From Panagrolaimus kolymaensis (Eukaryota; Nematoda; Chromadorea; Rhabditida; Panagrolaimidae), in contig JAJQJQ010000032.1 in assembly GCA_028622995.1 (NCBI GenBank), positions 62,001-126,000 on the forward strand: 64,000 bases of DNA, given 5' to 3'. The translations under genes were made by a program, and so were the position numbers. How positions within the stretch are numbered: position 1 is the stretch's first letter; each line of letters begins with the position of its first letter. Positions 45,254 to 56,360 of the stretch are shown here, in pieces. The notes under the pieces were generated by a model. It did not search any database, had not been told where the DNA came from, and saw only the letters and a list, made by a program, of their open reading frames with translations.

Positions 45254-47868
45254 ATGTTATATCGTGATGAATCTTCGGGAGAATCACGTGAAATTTCCCC
45301 TTCCACTCCATCATCATCTGAATCGATTTCACCCTTTACAACTTCATCAAATTTGGGAAAGAGAAAAGTCCTGACAAAACCATTGCTAAATTGTGCCATA
45401 TGTGGTGGAAAAACAAAATGTCGACATTTTGGCGCTTTATCATGTAATGCTTGCGCTGGTAAATAATCTAAATGTGATTCATAACATAAAAAATAAAATA
45501 ACTATTTTTTTTAGCATTTTTCCGTCGAACTATTGCTGAAAAACGCAAATATTCATGCATGCAAAAAGAAAATTGTATATTGCTTTCAAGTAATTATTTC
45601 TTTGAGATTCTTTTACTCTTTCCATAGCTTTTTTCCTTTTTTTTCAGATCTGGTTCGTCGAATGTGCCGTTTCTGTCGGTTTAAAAAATGCGTAGAATCA
45701 GGTATGCAAGAAGATGAAGTCCTTTCCATTGGAAGTTCTAATACTTCTTCTTCCACTGATATTTCAACCCCAACTTCAATTGTTCCAGTTACAAATCAAT
45801 ATGATATAATCAAAATTAAACAAAAACAAAAACCAACAATTTTAAAATTTTCTTTTTCCACCTCAACTAACGGAACATCAAATGATATTTTACGTAATTT
45901 ATTATATTGCTTTGAATCAATAGTCCCCAATCGATTATCCATTTCTCCAACTGTAAGTATTTTAATTTATTTTTATGGCGTTTTTCATTATTCACAATTG
46001 TGAAAACAATAAATTAATTCAAGTTACCTTTGAAACTTTAACCCTTGCTTAACTTTTTTTTCTTTACTAAAATCATGTTTTTGTGGAGGAAGTGTTCATA
46101 TCATTACGATAGCACTTTGGGAATTAACATAGAGTTTATTTACTTCACTAACTTTGAACTAAAAAATACGATAAAATCTGTTTTTTTAAAGGGAGCATTA
46201 ATTTTGAAGAAAGTTCTCCATTCCAATCAAGCTTTACTGCAATCGTTTGAACAAAAAACTTTCAAAACATTTTTTTAACATTTTAAAAATGTTTTTCCTT
46301 TGCTTTTTTAAGTCATTCGCAGCCTATGATTTTTTTACGCGGCAATCGATTTTCTTGATCGCCAAATTCGTCCGAAAATTTAGAACTGATAAAATAATAG
46401 TACCAATTTAAATCGATAAAAACAGCATTTTAATCTTTAAGAACTTTGCTTACGGAACTTAAAAGGAAGTTCCTTATTCCTTTATACAATGATGTTTCCC
46501 AAAAAATAAAATAATGATTTTTTAAAAGTGAAAAAAATTTTAAATTAGCTTTTTAAGAAATTTTATCGATGGAACACCAAAAGTAGCAAATTGCAGTTGG
46601 AAAATAATGTCTCATAACATGCATTTTTAAAATATTAAATACTAAAAATTAATTTTTTTTGTAGGTAACTTTGGATACTGAAAAGCCATCATTTATGCCA
46701 GAATCTTACGAACATATTTATCACGAAGCTAAAGTTTTTTTGGCTTTTTTTAAATCAACTGGATTGGAAGAATTTGTAAAAAACCATAATTTGGTGAGTT
46801 TTATCACTGGGAGTATCACTTCGAAAAATTTTATAACCTTATTTTAATTCAACTATTTTCTTTAACGATAAAAAATACCCACCAAAAAGAGTTCAAACAT
46901 TATGGTTGAATTAAGCTTGCATATTTACTTTTTTATAATCAATATTTATTTTCTTTCGTCAGAAAAAAAGAAGAAAGAAATTAATAAGCTCCTTTAAATG
47001 CTTTCATAATATTGTTAATTTTTTAGGATGCATGTTTGGGAAAAGTTTCAAAATGTTGGAATGTTTCCCAAATGATGTATAATACCGTAAAATTTGATGG
47101 AATTTCACAAAATCGTGTTTATCTCATCGATCACACATATTTACCTTTAACCGATGAAGGCTTATCATCTTGGTATCGATCAGATCCTGAAGTTGCAAAA
47201 GATAGCGAATGTATGACGAGGTTAGTGAATTTTAACATAATTTATTTCTAAAATAAAAAAAGAAAATTATTTTTAATTAATTAAAATTTTTTTTATAATT
47301 TTCTTAGACTCTCATCCTCTATGTGGCGAAGAGCACATGAAATATGTCGTCAATTTGGTGCTTCACGATTTAGCAATATTGAAATGGCGTGCTTTTTTGC
47401 ACTTGTTATTACATCCTCAATAATTCATTATTCATCAGATAATATTGAAATGAGAAAATCATTAGAGCCTTTCACAAATCAAATTTTTCGAGGCCTCTCA
47501 CAATATTATTCTGAAAATTATTCCAGTGATGTAATGGCATGCAAAATTGGTAACATTGTTATGATGTTATCCCTTTTAATGGTAAATTAATTTATTATAT
47601 TTTTTGCTGGGTTTTATAAACTCTAATCCACTTTTCTTCTAAAGCTTTAAGAAATCTTAAGATTCTGTAATATTTTTTTTTAATCCGTGCATGTTCGGTA
47701 CTGACGGAACCAAAACATTTTTAGAAATAATTCTTTTCTCTTTATTGGATCTAATATGTACGTTTTTAGGAGGTCAATAGCTTAGTATGTGAAAATCGTC
47801 AACAGCTTCTCCTTTGCGGCAAAAACATCCCCTTTGAACAAACAACTTTTGCATGTGTTAAAACTTGA
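45254..47868 (+). CDS. Nuclear hormone receptor, divergent nematode type
   Basis: Seven exons: 45254-45458, 45515-45589, 45648-45952, 46665-46793, 47027-47220, 47308-47581, 47770-47868 (426 aa). A Ser-rich N terminus leads into the DNA-binding domain. Finger 1 has all four cysteines (NCAICGGKTKC...SCNACAAFFRR) with normal spacing. Finger 2 (YSCMQKENC...MCRFCRFKKC) has 11 residues between its second and third cysteines where nine are usual. The P-box reads CNACA, typical of the expanded nematode NHR group. The ligand-binding part is divergent; the WRRAHEICRQFGASRFSNIEMACFF stretch fits its helical core. It is presumed to be a transcription factor with unknown ligand. Intron 3 is 712 nt. Confidence 0.9.
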
Positions 47869-48156
47869 AGAGAAAAAAATAATGTTGATCTCTCTCATCT
47901 TTTTATATTTTTAACTATTTTTAGTTAGTTTTGATTTAGTAGTAATAATAACATATATATACAATACAACAACATAATAATATATTACGGGTTTTATTAT
48001 TATTTTAAATATACAAAATTTTATTGAATGAATTAATCGTAATTATAAAAGGATTTTTACAAGAAGTTTAATAAATTTCTCATTACAAATAATTACATTA
48101 TAAACATAAGCCCATAATCTCAATATGAAATCATGCTCAATATTTTATTGATTGAA

Positions 48157-48572
48157 TTAACCATTAAAATTAACCATAGCTCCAAATGGGATACCTTTAC
48201 ATTGAACTCCACGGCTTGCAAGTACATTACCCCAAGGGATTTTTCCAGTAATCTTCGTGTGACCACAACCAATTGATTTCCATTTTTCTTCTTGTTTCTA
48301 AAGCAAAATGAATTGTTATTGCATTTTTTCTGAAAGTTTTATCGCACCTTATTGAATCCTTTGACCTTACAACAAATTTGGGTTCCTGTATTTTCAATGG
48401 CAGTTATGGTATAACCCATCACAAGTCCAGGCTCTCCAAAAACTGCGGTAGTTCCATTACATTTAGGTCCATAAGTAAATGGAGCAGCCCAACAACCATC
48501 CGCATTTAATGGAGAAATAAAAAGTGATAAAATTGCGAAAGTAATCAAAAGAAAAGTTGACAAATTCCACAT
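48157..48572 (-). CDS. Cysteine-rich secreted protein, copy 1
   Basis: Two exons on the minus strand: 48572-48348 and 48297-48157 (121 aa). A signal peptide of about 24 residues ends near LNADGCW. The mature chain reads DGCWAAPFTYGPKCNGTT, then ENTGTQICCKVKGFNK, then IGCGHTKITGKIPWGNVLA, then GVQCKGIPFGAM. It has six mature cysteines, enough for three disulfides, and is small and soluble. The gene at 49007-49428 is a close paralogue with the same intron position and phase. I recognise no named family. Secretion is the only inference supported. Confidence 0.82.
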
Positions 48573-49006
48573 TGGTTGATTCTTTTACAAAACGAGGCTT
48601 GTATTTCTCCTGCGAAAATAATCACCTTTATATAGCATTTCCAAAAGCCCATATGATCATATCAAAGATAAACAAATGGCTCCATAACGAAATATCATGT
48701 TTTTATAATTCTAGTTAAGTAATATTTTTGATAATTTTCAAAAGTTGTTTTGATATTTTTGCAAAATGAAAACATAATATATGTGTATGTATTATTCTTT
48801 AATCATTTTTGTGAGTGAGAATTTAATTCACTGCTCCTTTTAGTTGAAAAAAAAAAAGAAAACATTACAAAAAATATTCACGAAATTTGATTTTAAATTT
48901 TCTGCATTTATTTATTTCTCCATTCGAATGCATAAAACGATCAAAAGGCTATATTTTAAAATATTTACAAAATTTATTATTTAAATCACCAAACAATACA
49001 CAAGAC
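48573..49006. other. Spacer between tandem secreted paralogues
   Basis: AT-rich upstream region of copy 1. About 60-100 nt before both paralogues' start codons lie similar sequences (CATATGATCATATCAA here, CACATGATCTTATCAAG upstream of copy 2). These match GATAA-like sites on the minus strand and suggest a shared duplicated promoter. Confidence 0.4.
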
Positions 49007-49428
49007 TTAATTAAAATTAACCATACAACCAAATGGAAGCCCTTTACATTGTACCCCTCTATTTGCAAGAACATTTCCCCAAGAAATTTTCCCGGTGATT
49101 TTACCATGTCCACAACCAATTTCCTTCCAAATTTCTTTTTGTTTCTAAAAAACCGCAAATCATTTATAATTTGGAATAGTTATATGTACTTATAAGTACA
49201 TACCTTATTAAAACCTTTAACTTTGCAACAAATCATCGTTCCAGTATTTTCTATGGCCGTGATGGTATAACCCATCACAAGTCCAGGACTTCCAAAAACT
49301 GCGGTAGTTCCTTTACACTTTGGACCGTAAGTAAATGGAGCCGCCCAACAACCATCTGCGTTTGTTGAAACAATAAGAAGTGATAAAACGATGGCAACAA
49401 TCAAAAGTAAATTCAAAAATTTTGACAT
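49007..49428 (-). CDS. Cysteine-rich secreted protein, copy 2
   Basis: Two exons on the minus strand: 49428-49204 and 49144-49007 (120 aa). Exon 1 has exactly the same length as in copy 1 (225 nt). A signal peptide (MSKFLNLLLIVAIVLSLLIV) is followed by nearly the same mature protein; the block from DGCWAAPFTYGPKC to CCKVKGFNK differs at only three or so positions. A seventh cysteine appears near the C terminus (PFGCMVNFN where copy 1 has PFGAMVNFN), so it may dimerise. The signal peptides have diverged more than the mature parts. Function is unknown. Confidence 0.82.
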
Positions 49429-49928
49429 TTTAAAATTTTATTCAACACGAAGCTTGATTTTTTTTTGTCGTCGACTTATCAATCATCTTTAAATATATAA
49501 CGTTTCCAAAACTTCACATGATCTTATCAAGCATAAACAACCTCTTCCGTAAGCAACAATTATGGGTTTTTATAACCATAAAATGAATCAGTGTTTGCCT
49601 TGAATAAATAGCTTTCAAAAGTTGTTTTTTTCTTCGGTAAAAATGTAAGCAAGTGAAGCACATGGTTGTGTCATTTGTCGTCATTGTTTGATTATTCTTT
49701 AGTTGAATGTTTAAAATAGCATTATTGTTTTCGATTAAACGCAAATATGGAAAACATGTAAATTGCTCAAAAAATTAGATGATAAAAAGAAGAAAAAAAA
49801 TTAAACAATGATAGTAGACAAATTATATTAAAAAATGTTCGCTCAAAAAATTACAGTATGTCAAACAAACAAAATACTTTATTAAGTAATCACAAAAAAA
49901 TTAACAAAAATTACAAGCACTATAAGAA
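49429..49928. other. Upstream region of copy 2 and 3' flank of SLX4
   Basis: No gene recognised. A minus-strand frame at 49514-49744 has no supporting signal. A minus-strand AATAAA-like site near 49877 probably ends SLX4. Confidence 0.4.
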
Positions 49929-52561
49929 CTATCCACTTTTGTATCCAGGTCTCCTCTTCCATTTTTTATCAGGAACATAAAAAGCAATATAAAGTTTATC
50001 TAAGACATCAGGTAAGACTTTCTTGGTAATTTTTCGAACAGAATGTGTTGATTTTGATATCATAGCCATTAATTCATCCTAAAAAAATTAATATCAATTA
50101 ATGAGGATTAGACAAAATAGTGAAAAACTTACCAAATTGACAGTTCTAAATGCTAACAAATTACTGTAAAGTTCATCATTTTCAGGTAATCGCAGCCATT
50201 CGAGCATAAATTTAGCACCTGTTTCAACATCCTACAATATGTAATAAAAACAAAAAATATAAAAAGAAAAAAGAAACCTTAATGAGTTTTGGTAATTTTG
50301 TCGGACTATTTCCAGTTGAAGGTCCAATACTTTCATCAGCATCCGCACCGAAGTGCATAGATTCTTCAGGATTTTCTTCTAAACTTTGATTTAAAGCATC
50401 ACCAGATTGATCTTGGGAGCCATTTGAAGTTTGAGATAATGATTGCTCGAGATCAAATCGAATTGGTGAAACATTGCGCTTTGGCGTGGCTGAATTGAGA
50501 TCAGGTACCAGCGGGTGAACTTCATTGTAAATTTTCTTTAATTCTTCGATTGCTTTCTTTCTTCCAAGTGGGCGAATACCAAACGCAACTAAGGCTTGCT
50601 ATAATAAATATCATAATATATAAGAACAAAAAAGAAAAAATTCAAACCTTTAGTTCATCATCAGTATAATTTTCATAAGTCGGCATTGGAGTTACATCAT
50701 ATACTTTAAGAACTTTAACACCAGAACCAAGTCTTGCAGCAATCTTCCGAGTTTTGCCTGATAATGTTAAGTGTGATGTTGAGCTATTTCTTTCTATAGG
50801 AGTCAATGGAGCCGCTGGTAGTCTTTGTAAGCTAGACGCACTAGGCCTTGGTGAAAAGTTGAAATCACCATTAAAAAAAGAATCATTTGAAATTGATGAT
50901 TGTCCATCTTCTTGAATTTCATCTGTCATAGTAAAATGTGTTGTCGAAATAATTCTTTTAACAGGGGATGATGGTGCACTGATTATTTCTATGGAGCTTG
51001 AAGGCGAGATGATTCTTTCAATGGGAGAAGATGATGACAAGATTTCTTCCATAGGAGTGGGTGATGAGAAGTCTCTTTCTTCGTGAATTGGTGAAGAGAT
51101 GATAATTTGTGATGCAACAGGTGCCTGAAATTAAAGATGATTAATGAAAATTAACAAACTTAAAAAAGCTCACGCAAATATTGTCCGATTGCATCATCAT
51201 TAAATGTAAATCACTTGGACCATAAAGTAAAGCCAGCTTTTTAATATCTTCCAATTCGTTTATTGACCATTCGATTAAGCCCGAATAAACATATAAAAGA
51301 TAATATTCTATAATTTCATTTGAAAATTCAACCAAAGAGACTTCATTTGAATTTTGTTGTATCTAAAATATTACAGTAAATGCGTACTTAGGTTAGAAAA
51401 AAGTAAACCTCCATTGATGTTCTAGCTTTGAGTACAAAAGAATGAGCAGAAATGCTCAATCCATTTTTGGTACAAAGTTTAATATCACCTTTTTGAGAAA
51501 ATAAAGCTTTACGAAAATCATCTGCAAGCCTACTCAGCCGATCCATCTGAAATAGATTCAAAATTAAATATTAACAAAAAAAACTAAAAACCCTAACCTT
51601 TCCCAGCTTCTTCATAAAGACGTTATCTTCCAAAATTTCTTTTATGTCATCATCTTTTTGTTGAACCTTCTTTGCCTTAAATTGTCCACAAAATCGATCT
51701 TGTATTACATGAAGTCCTTCACAGCGGCAATTGTGCTTTTCTTTTGTCTCAAATACAGTACTTTTTAATATTCCAGGCATAAACGTTCGACCAGTAGAAG
51801 ACTTTGCCGTCTTCTGTGGCGGACTCATCTTTTCTTTTCCAGAACTATTAGCATTATCTTCTTCTTCAAGTGATCGCTTTTTAGCTTTCTGAATCATTTC
51901 TGCTGTTACAGGGCTAAAAAATTAAAACATTAAGAAGATTCATAAAATTTAAAAAAGACTTACACCGATTTCTTAAACCCATTTTTGCGAACTTTCTCCG
52001 CCACTTGGGATTGAGCTTCAAGAGCGGTGATCATTGTCTGAACAGGCATATCAAAAACTTTTGCACATTTATTTGCATGAGCAATGAGATACTGAAAAAG
52101 CATTATGGATATAAGAAAATCATCGAGTATTTAAATAACTCTTACAGGTCCTTTAGCAACAGTTTCATTACAAAATGAACATATAAACATTGTTTCAGCT
52201 TCTTTGGTAGCTTTTTCAACTGCTTTCTTGTTCACAGATGCATCAACACAAGTATTAACATGAACCGCTCGACGTATTTCAGATAAATTTTCCAAATTTT
52301 TTCGACATACTGGACATTCTAAATGAGCACCTTAAAAGTAAACAAATATTAGTTTATTGTTGTTAGTTTTGTAAAGGAACCCACCTCTTAAAGCATCACC
52401 AACTTCTAATTTATCAGCCTTTAATCTTGGAACAAGTTTGGATTTTCTGTTGGCAAATGAAGTTGCAGATGGAAGTTGTAAACTAAAAAACGCTAATACC
52501 TTTAAATAAGCCAAGTGTAAAGGACTTACACTTTAGATGGAGATATGAAAGAGTCATCCAT
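49929..52561 (-). CDS. SLX4: Structure-specific endonuclease scaffold SLX4 (HIM-18 type)
   Basis: Eleven exons on the minus strand: 52561-52530, 52482-52385, 52330-52146, 52091-51964, 51913-51598, 51546-51409, 51362-51174, 51124-50648, 50598-50278, 50231-50133, 50078-49929 (710 aa). Two UBZ-type zinc fingers lie at about 49-71 (CPVC...HVNTC) and 94-114 (CSFC...HANKC). A BTB domain spans about 254-370 (DIKLCTKNGLSISAHSFVLKAR). A Ser/Pro-rich linker follows. A SAP-like domain at about 510-550 contains YTDDELKQALVAFGIRPLG. The C-terminal SLX1-binding helix bundle ends the protein. This domain order is diagnostic of SLX4, the scaffold that holds SLX1, XPF and MUS81 nucleases to resolve recombination intermediates and crosslinks. 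It is much shorter than vertebrate SLX4. Confidence 0.92.
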
Positions 52562-53061
52562 GGTAGTACAAAAATGTTTTAAAAATGTATTCAAAGTTTA
52601 CAAGAGCGTGAAAAAAAAAGTTGAAAAGAGATTTGATCTGATTTTTCCTTTTGAAAAACCATCAAATTTTTTTTTTCAAATTTGGTTTCGACGAATTTTT
52701 TTCCCGCAATATTTCCATTTTGGACAGGTGGCCAATATAAGCCTACTAGGAGCTAAAAAAAATGCAGCAAAAGCTTCAATGTTTTACATCATCCTTGAAT
52801 TTTATATTTGACAATTATCATTCTAATATTTTTTTGGTGGTTAATATTATGGAATTATGATAAGCCCTTAGTTGCTAACAAATCCCAATTTCATTCTTTT
52901 TCTTTATCATTTTTTTTCTTTTGTAACTGTAAAATTGCGTGCTTTGTTGGAGTTTTTTCAACCAGGAGTTTATTCATCGAGAACAACGTCGACGTTACAC
53001 TTTTTTTGTATCATTTATTTTACAAAAACTTTATTCGTGATTTTTTTAGGGTAGATTCAAA
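52562..53061. promoter_or_regulatory. Shared divergent promoter region of SLX4 and prolyl-tRNA synthetase
   Basis: The two start codons are 500 bp apart on opposite strands, so both promoters must lie here or overlap. A TTTTTTTAG acceptor ending at 53049 precedes the prolyl-tRNA synthetase ATG by 12 nt. No specific factor site is claimed. Confidence 0.45.
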
Positions 53062-54843
53062 ATGGCTGAAAATAAAAAGCAAAAGAAATCTGGTCCTGCT
53101 AAAAATGCCGAAAACGCAGCTGCTGAAAACAAGAAGCAAACAAAATTAGGCCTTGCTGTATCCAAGAGTGTGGACTATGCTACATGGTATTCAGATGTCA
53201 TTCAAAAATCTGAAATGATTGAATATTATCCTGTTAGTGGTTGTTATGTTCTTCGTCCATGGAGTTATGCCATTTGGGAAGCTATTCAACAATTTATTGA
53301 TCGTGAAATTAAGAAACTTGGCGTTAAAAATTGCTATTTTCCCATGTTTGTATCTCAATCAGTTCTAGAAAAAGAAAAGGCTCACATAGCTGACTTTGCT
53401 CCTGAAGTAAATTTTAGTTTGTTTGAAAAGTTAATGAAACTTATCTTTGTAGGTTGCATGGGTTACTCGTGCTGGATCAAGCGAACTTGCTGAACCTATT
53501 GCTATTCGTCCAACGTCTGAAACTGTAATGTATCCAAGCTTTGCCAAATGGATCAAATCGCATCGTGATCTTCCTTTGAAAATTAACCAATGGTGTAATA
53601 TTGTGGTTAGTATTCAGTTTTTACGTTTAATACATGACTGAAACTTTGATGATTTTAGCGATGGGAATTCAAACATCCAACTCCATTTTTAAGAACTCGT
53701 GAATTTTTATGGCAAGAAGGTCACACTGCTTATCATAGCAAAGAAGATGCTGAAGCTGAAGTTTTCAAGATTTGTGATCTTTATGCTGCTGTTTACACCG
53801 ATTTATTAGCTATTCCCGTAATTAAAGGACGCAAAAGTGAAAAAGAAAAATTTGCTGGTGGCGATTTTACTACCACCGTCGAAGCATATGTTCCTGTAAA
53901 TGGTCGTGGCATCCAAGTAATTTTATACCCTCAACTTTTTATCTACTAAACTTTATAATATTTAGGGAGCAACTTCACATCATTTGGGTCGCAATTTCTC
54001 AAAAATGTTTGACATATCTTACGAAGATCCTGATAATGCTGGTCAAAAATGTCTTGCATGGCAAAATTCTTGGGGCTTATCCACTCGTACCATTGGTGCC
54101 GTTGTTATGATTCATGGTGATGATAATGGTCTCGTGCTTCCACCTCGTGTTGCTGCCGTTCAAGTTGTTGTTATTCCTGTTGGTATTACTGCTAAAACTT
54201 CTGATGAAGATAGAGCTAAATTGGTTGGAAAAGCAAAAGAAATTGCAACCTTGTTAAACGAAGCTGAAATTCGTGCTGAAGAAGATTCTCGTGATAATTA
54301 TACTGCTGGCTGGAAGTTTAGTCATTGGGAATTGAAAGGTGTCCCTATTCGTCTTGAAGTTGGTCCAAAGGATTTAGAAAAAGATCAAGCCATGGCTGTT
54401 ATCCGCCACAATCGTGAAAAGCGCTCATTGAATATGGGTGATATTGTTGAAACTACCAAAAATTTGTTGAATGAAATTCATCATGCTATGTATGAAAAGT
54501 AAGTATTCGATTTATATTTTAAGGTAAATATCAACTTCATTTTAGGATTGAACGATGTCGCAATGATAACATGATTGTTTGCACAAATTGGGCTGAATTC
54601 GTTCCCGCTTTGGATCAAAAGAAAATTATTCTTTCTCCTTTCTGTGGTGAACCTGCTTGTGAAGACAAAATCAAAGCTGATTCAACTCGTGACGAACCTG
54701 CGGAAGCTGGTGTTTCTGCTATGGGAGCTAAAACTCTTTGCATTCCTTTGGAACAACCTAAAGATGAACGTCCAGAAAAATGCATTCATCCAAAATGTGA
54801 GAAAGCCTCTCAATTTTTTGCACTCTTTGGTCGAAGTTATTGA
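53062..54843 (+). CDS. PARS1: Prolyl-tRNA synthetase, cytosolic type
   Basis: Five exons: 53062-53406, 53453-53605, 53659-53916, 53966-54498, 54546-54843 (528 aa). A short Lys/Asn-rich start is followed by the class II catalytic core: motif 1 region ([18 protein letters not shown]), motif 2 ([18 protein letters not shown]) and motif 3 ([20 protein letters not shown]). The anticodon-binding domain follows. The C-terminal zinc-binding-like domain ([10 protein letters not shown] and CIHPKCEKA) ends in a tyrosine (FGRSY), as in eukaryotic/archaeal-type ProRS. It charges tRNA-Pro in the cytosol. Here it is a free-standing enzyme, without the GluRS fusion of vertebrate and insect EPRS. Confidence 0.96.
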
Positions 54844-54996
54844 ATCTCCAGAAAATTGTCGTGCTTTTGTTTTATTTATGTCTTGTTATGATTTGGGTTT
54901 TTAAAGTATTTATTGATGCATATTGTTTTTGGTGTTTAATTTAATGTATTTTTTAATAAAGTTTATTAATACAAAACAAATTACAAAAAGTTTGAA

Positions 54997-55350
54997 TTAA
55001 ACATTCCATCCTCCACGTCCACCTCCTCGACCACCATTGAATCGATCGCGGCCTCCTCGACCAAAATCATTTCTTCCTCCACCGCCGCCTCGGCTTCCAA
55101 ATCCACCTCGACCACCACCTCCTCCTCTATTATCCCATCGATCACGACCACCTCCACCACGGCCCCCGCGATCTCCGAATCCGCCTCCGCGACCTCCATT
55201 ACCACGTCCATTTTGATTGCCATTACGTGAACCATGAATCAATCCGCCAATGAAATTTCCAAGTACAGCTCCAGGAGGTGGAGCACCCCATTGAGCTTCT
55301 GTCACACTCACAAATAAAAATATCACAGAAAACAAAAATACAATTTTCAT
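54997..55350 (-). CDS. Secreted Gly/Arg-rich peptide with RGG repeats
   Basis: Single exon, 117 aa, ATG at 55350. A signal peptide (MKIVFLFSVIFLFVSVTEA) precedes QWGAPPPGAVLGNFIGGLI, then about 70 residues of Gly, Arg, Asn and Asp in RGG, RGGGG and DRGG units. The mature chain has no cysteine and is strongly basic. RGG repeats are known from nuclear RNA-binding proteins, but here they follow a secretion signal. Secreted Gly-rich peptides of nematodes are often cuticle or defence peptides; that role is inferred by analogy only. It converges with prolyl-tRNA synthetase, 153 bp apart. Confidence 0.75.
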   Translation of the reverse strand: MKIVFLFSVIFLFVSVTEAQWGAPPPGAVLGNFIGGLIHGSRNGNQNGRGNGGRGGGFGDRGGRGGGGRDRWDNRGGGGGRGGFGSRGGGGGRNDFGRGGRDRFNGGRGGGRGGWNV

Positions 55351-56360
55351 CACTATTTTTTTTAAACGGGGAAGTGAAACGAAATAAAAAAATTCTTAAC
55401 TTTTATAGTAAGTTTTCAGCGAAACGAGAGGCTGGCCTTGAAACTCTTTAATAAACATTTAATCAATCACAAGATTATTTATTGTTTCAAATAAATTGGG
55501 TTATTCAAGTTTATTTCATAAAACAAAGGTTTTGGAGTCAAAACATTTGTTTGTTTGTTGCAAATGATCAAAGCATAGATAATAAATCAGATAACGATGT
55601 TTATCGAATATCATACAAATTTCGCAATTAAAATCTTCCTAGCAATAAAAAAATTAAAGCTATAATCAAATAATTTATTAAAGTATAATATTTTTGAGCT
55701 ATCGTATTAGTTTATTAATATCTAATGTACAGAGAATGCAACATTTGTTAATTATTTATAGCTAGACACATATTAGTCTAGCATATTCGCATCATCATAA
55801 CAGAAAATTAATCCTTGATCATCTTTAAAAAAGATCATGCTGTAAACATTTTACGCTACAAAGAAGGTATAAGATTTATTATCAATAAATGGGCGAAAAA
55901 ACAACTTTTAATAAGTTGTTTCTTTTCTTTTTTTTTTGAAATTGGTAACTTAAAGAAAGAATAAATGCGATTCAATTAGCTAGACGGTAGAATAATAATC
56001 ACATGTAAAAAAATTTAACCAATTATGCATCATCATAATAAAAGCCATTTATGATTAAAGTCAAGGTACATATTATCTGCAGATGGAAAAAAAAAAGAAC
56101 GCGAACCTGGCATCTTCTTCGTCAATGGTTTAGACGTCAAAAAATGGCACGAGAAAAGACTTGGCGCGAACATTGCAGCTTGCGTAAAAGGTTTTGCTAG
56201 TAAGCGCGAATAATGTTTTTTGAAAATGTTCATTCAACTTTTTTTTTATCTTCTCATGCCTTTTTTGCTTATCCTCATTCTTTTTTTCTTCTAAATCAAA
56301 CGCGTTTTTTAACTTCACTTTTTAAAAATTAATACCAACTTCTTTATTTTTAGTTTTACA
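55351..56360. other. 1-kb intergenic, no gene seen
   Basis: Divergent spacer between the Gly/Arg-rich gene and the kinesin. AT-rich; the minus-strand frames at 56033-56318 lack supporting signals. A TTTTTAG acceptor ends at 56353, just before the kinesin ATG. Confidence 0.4.

Noticed and set aside
56033..56318. Minus-strand frames before the kinesin
   Set aside because: Shadow-type frames in the kinesin leader region with no homology.
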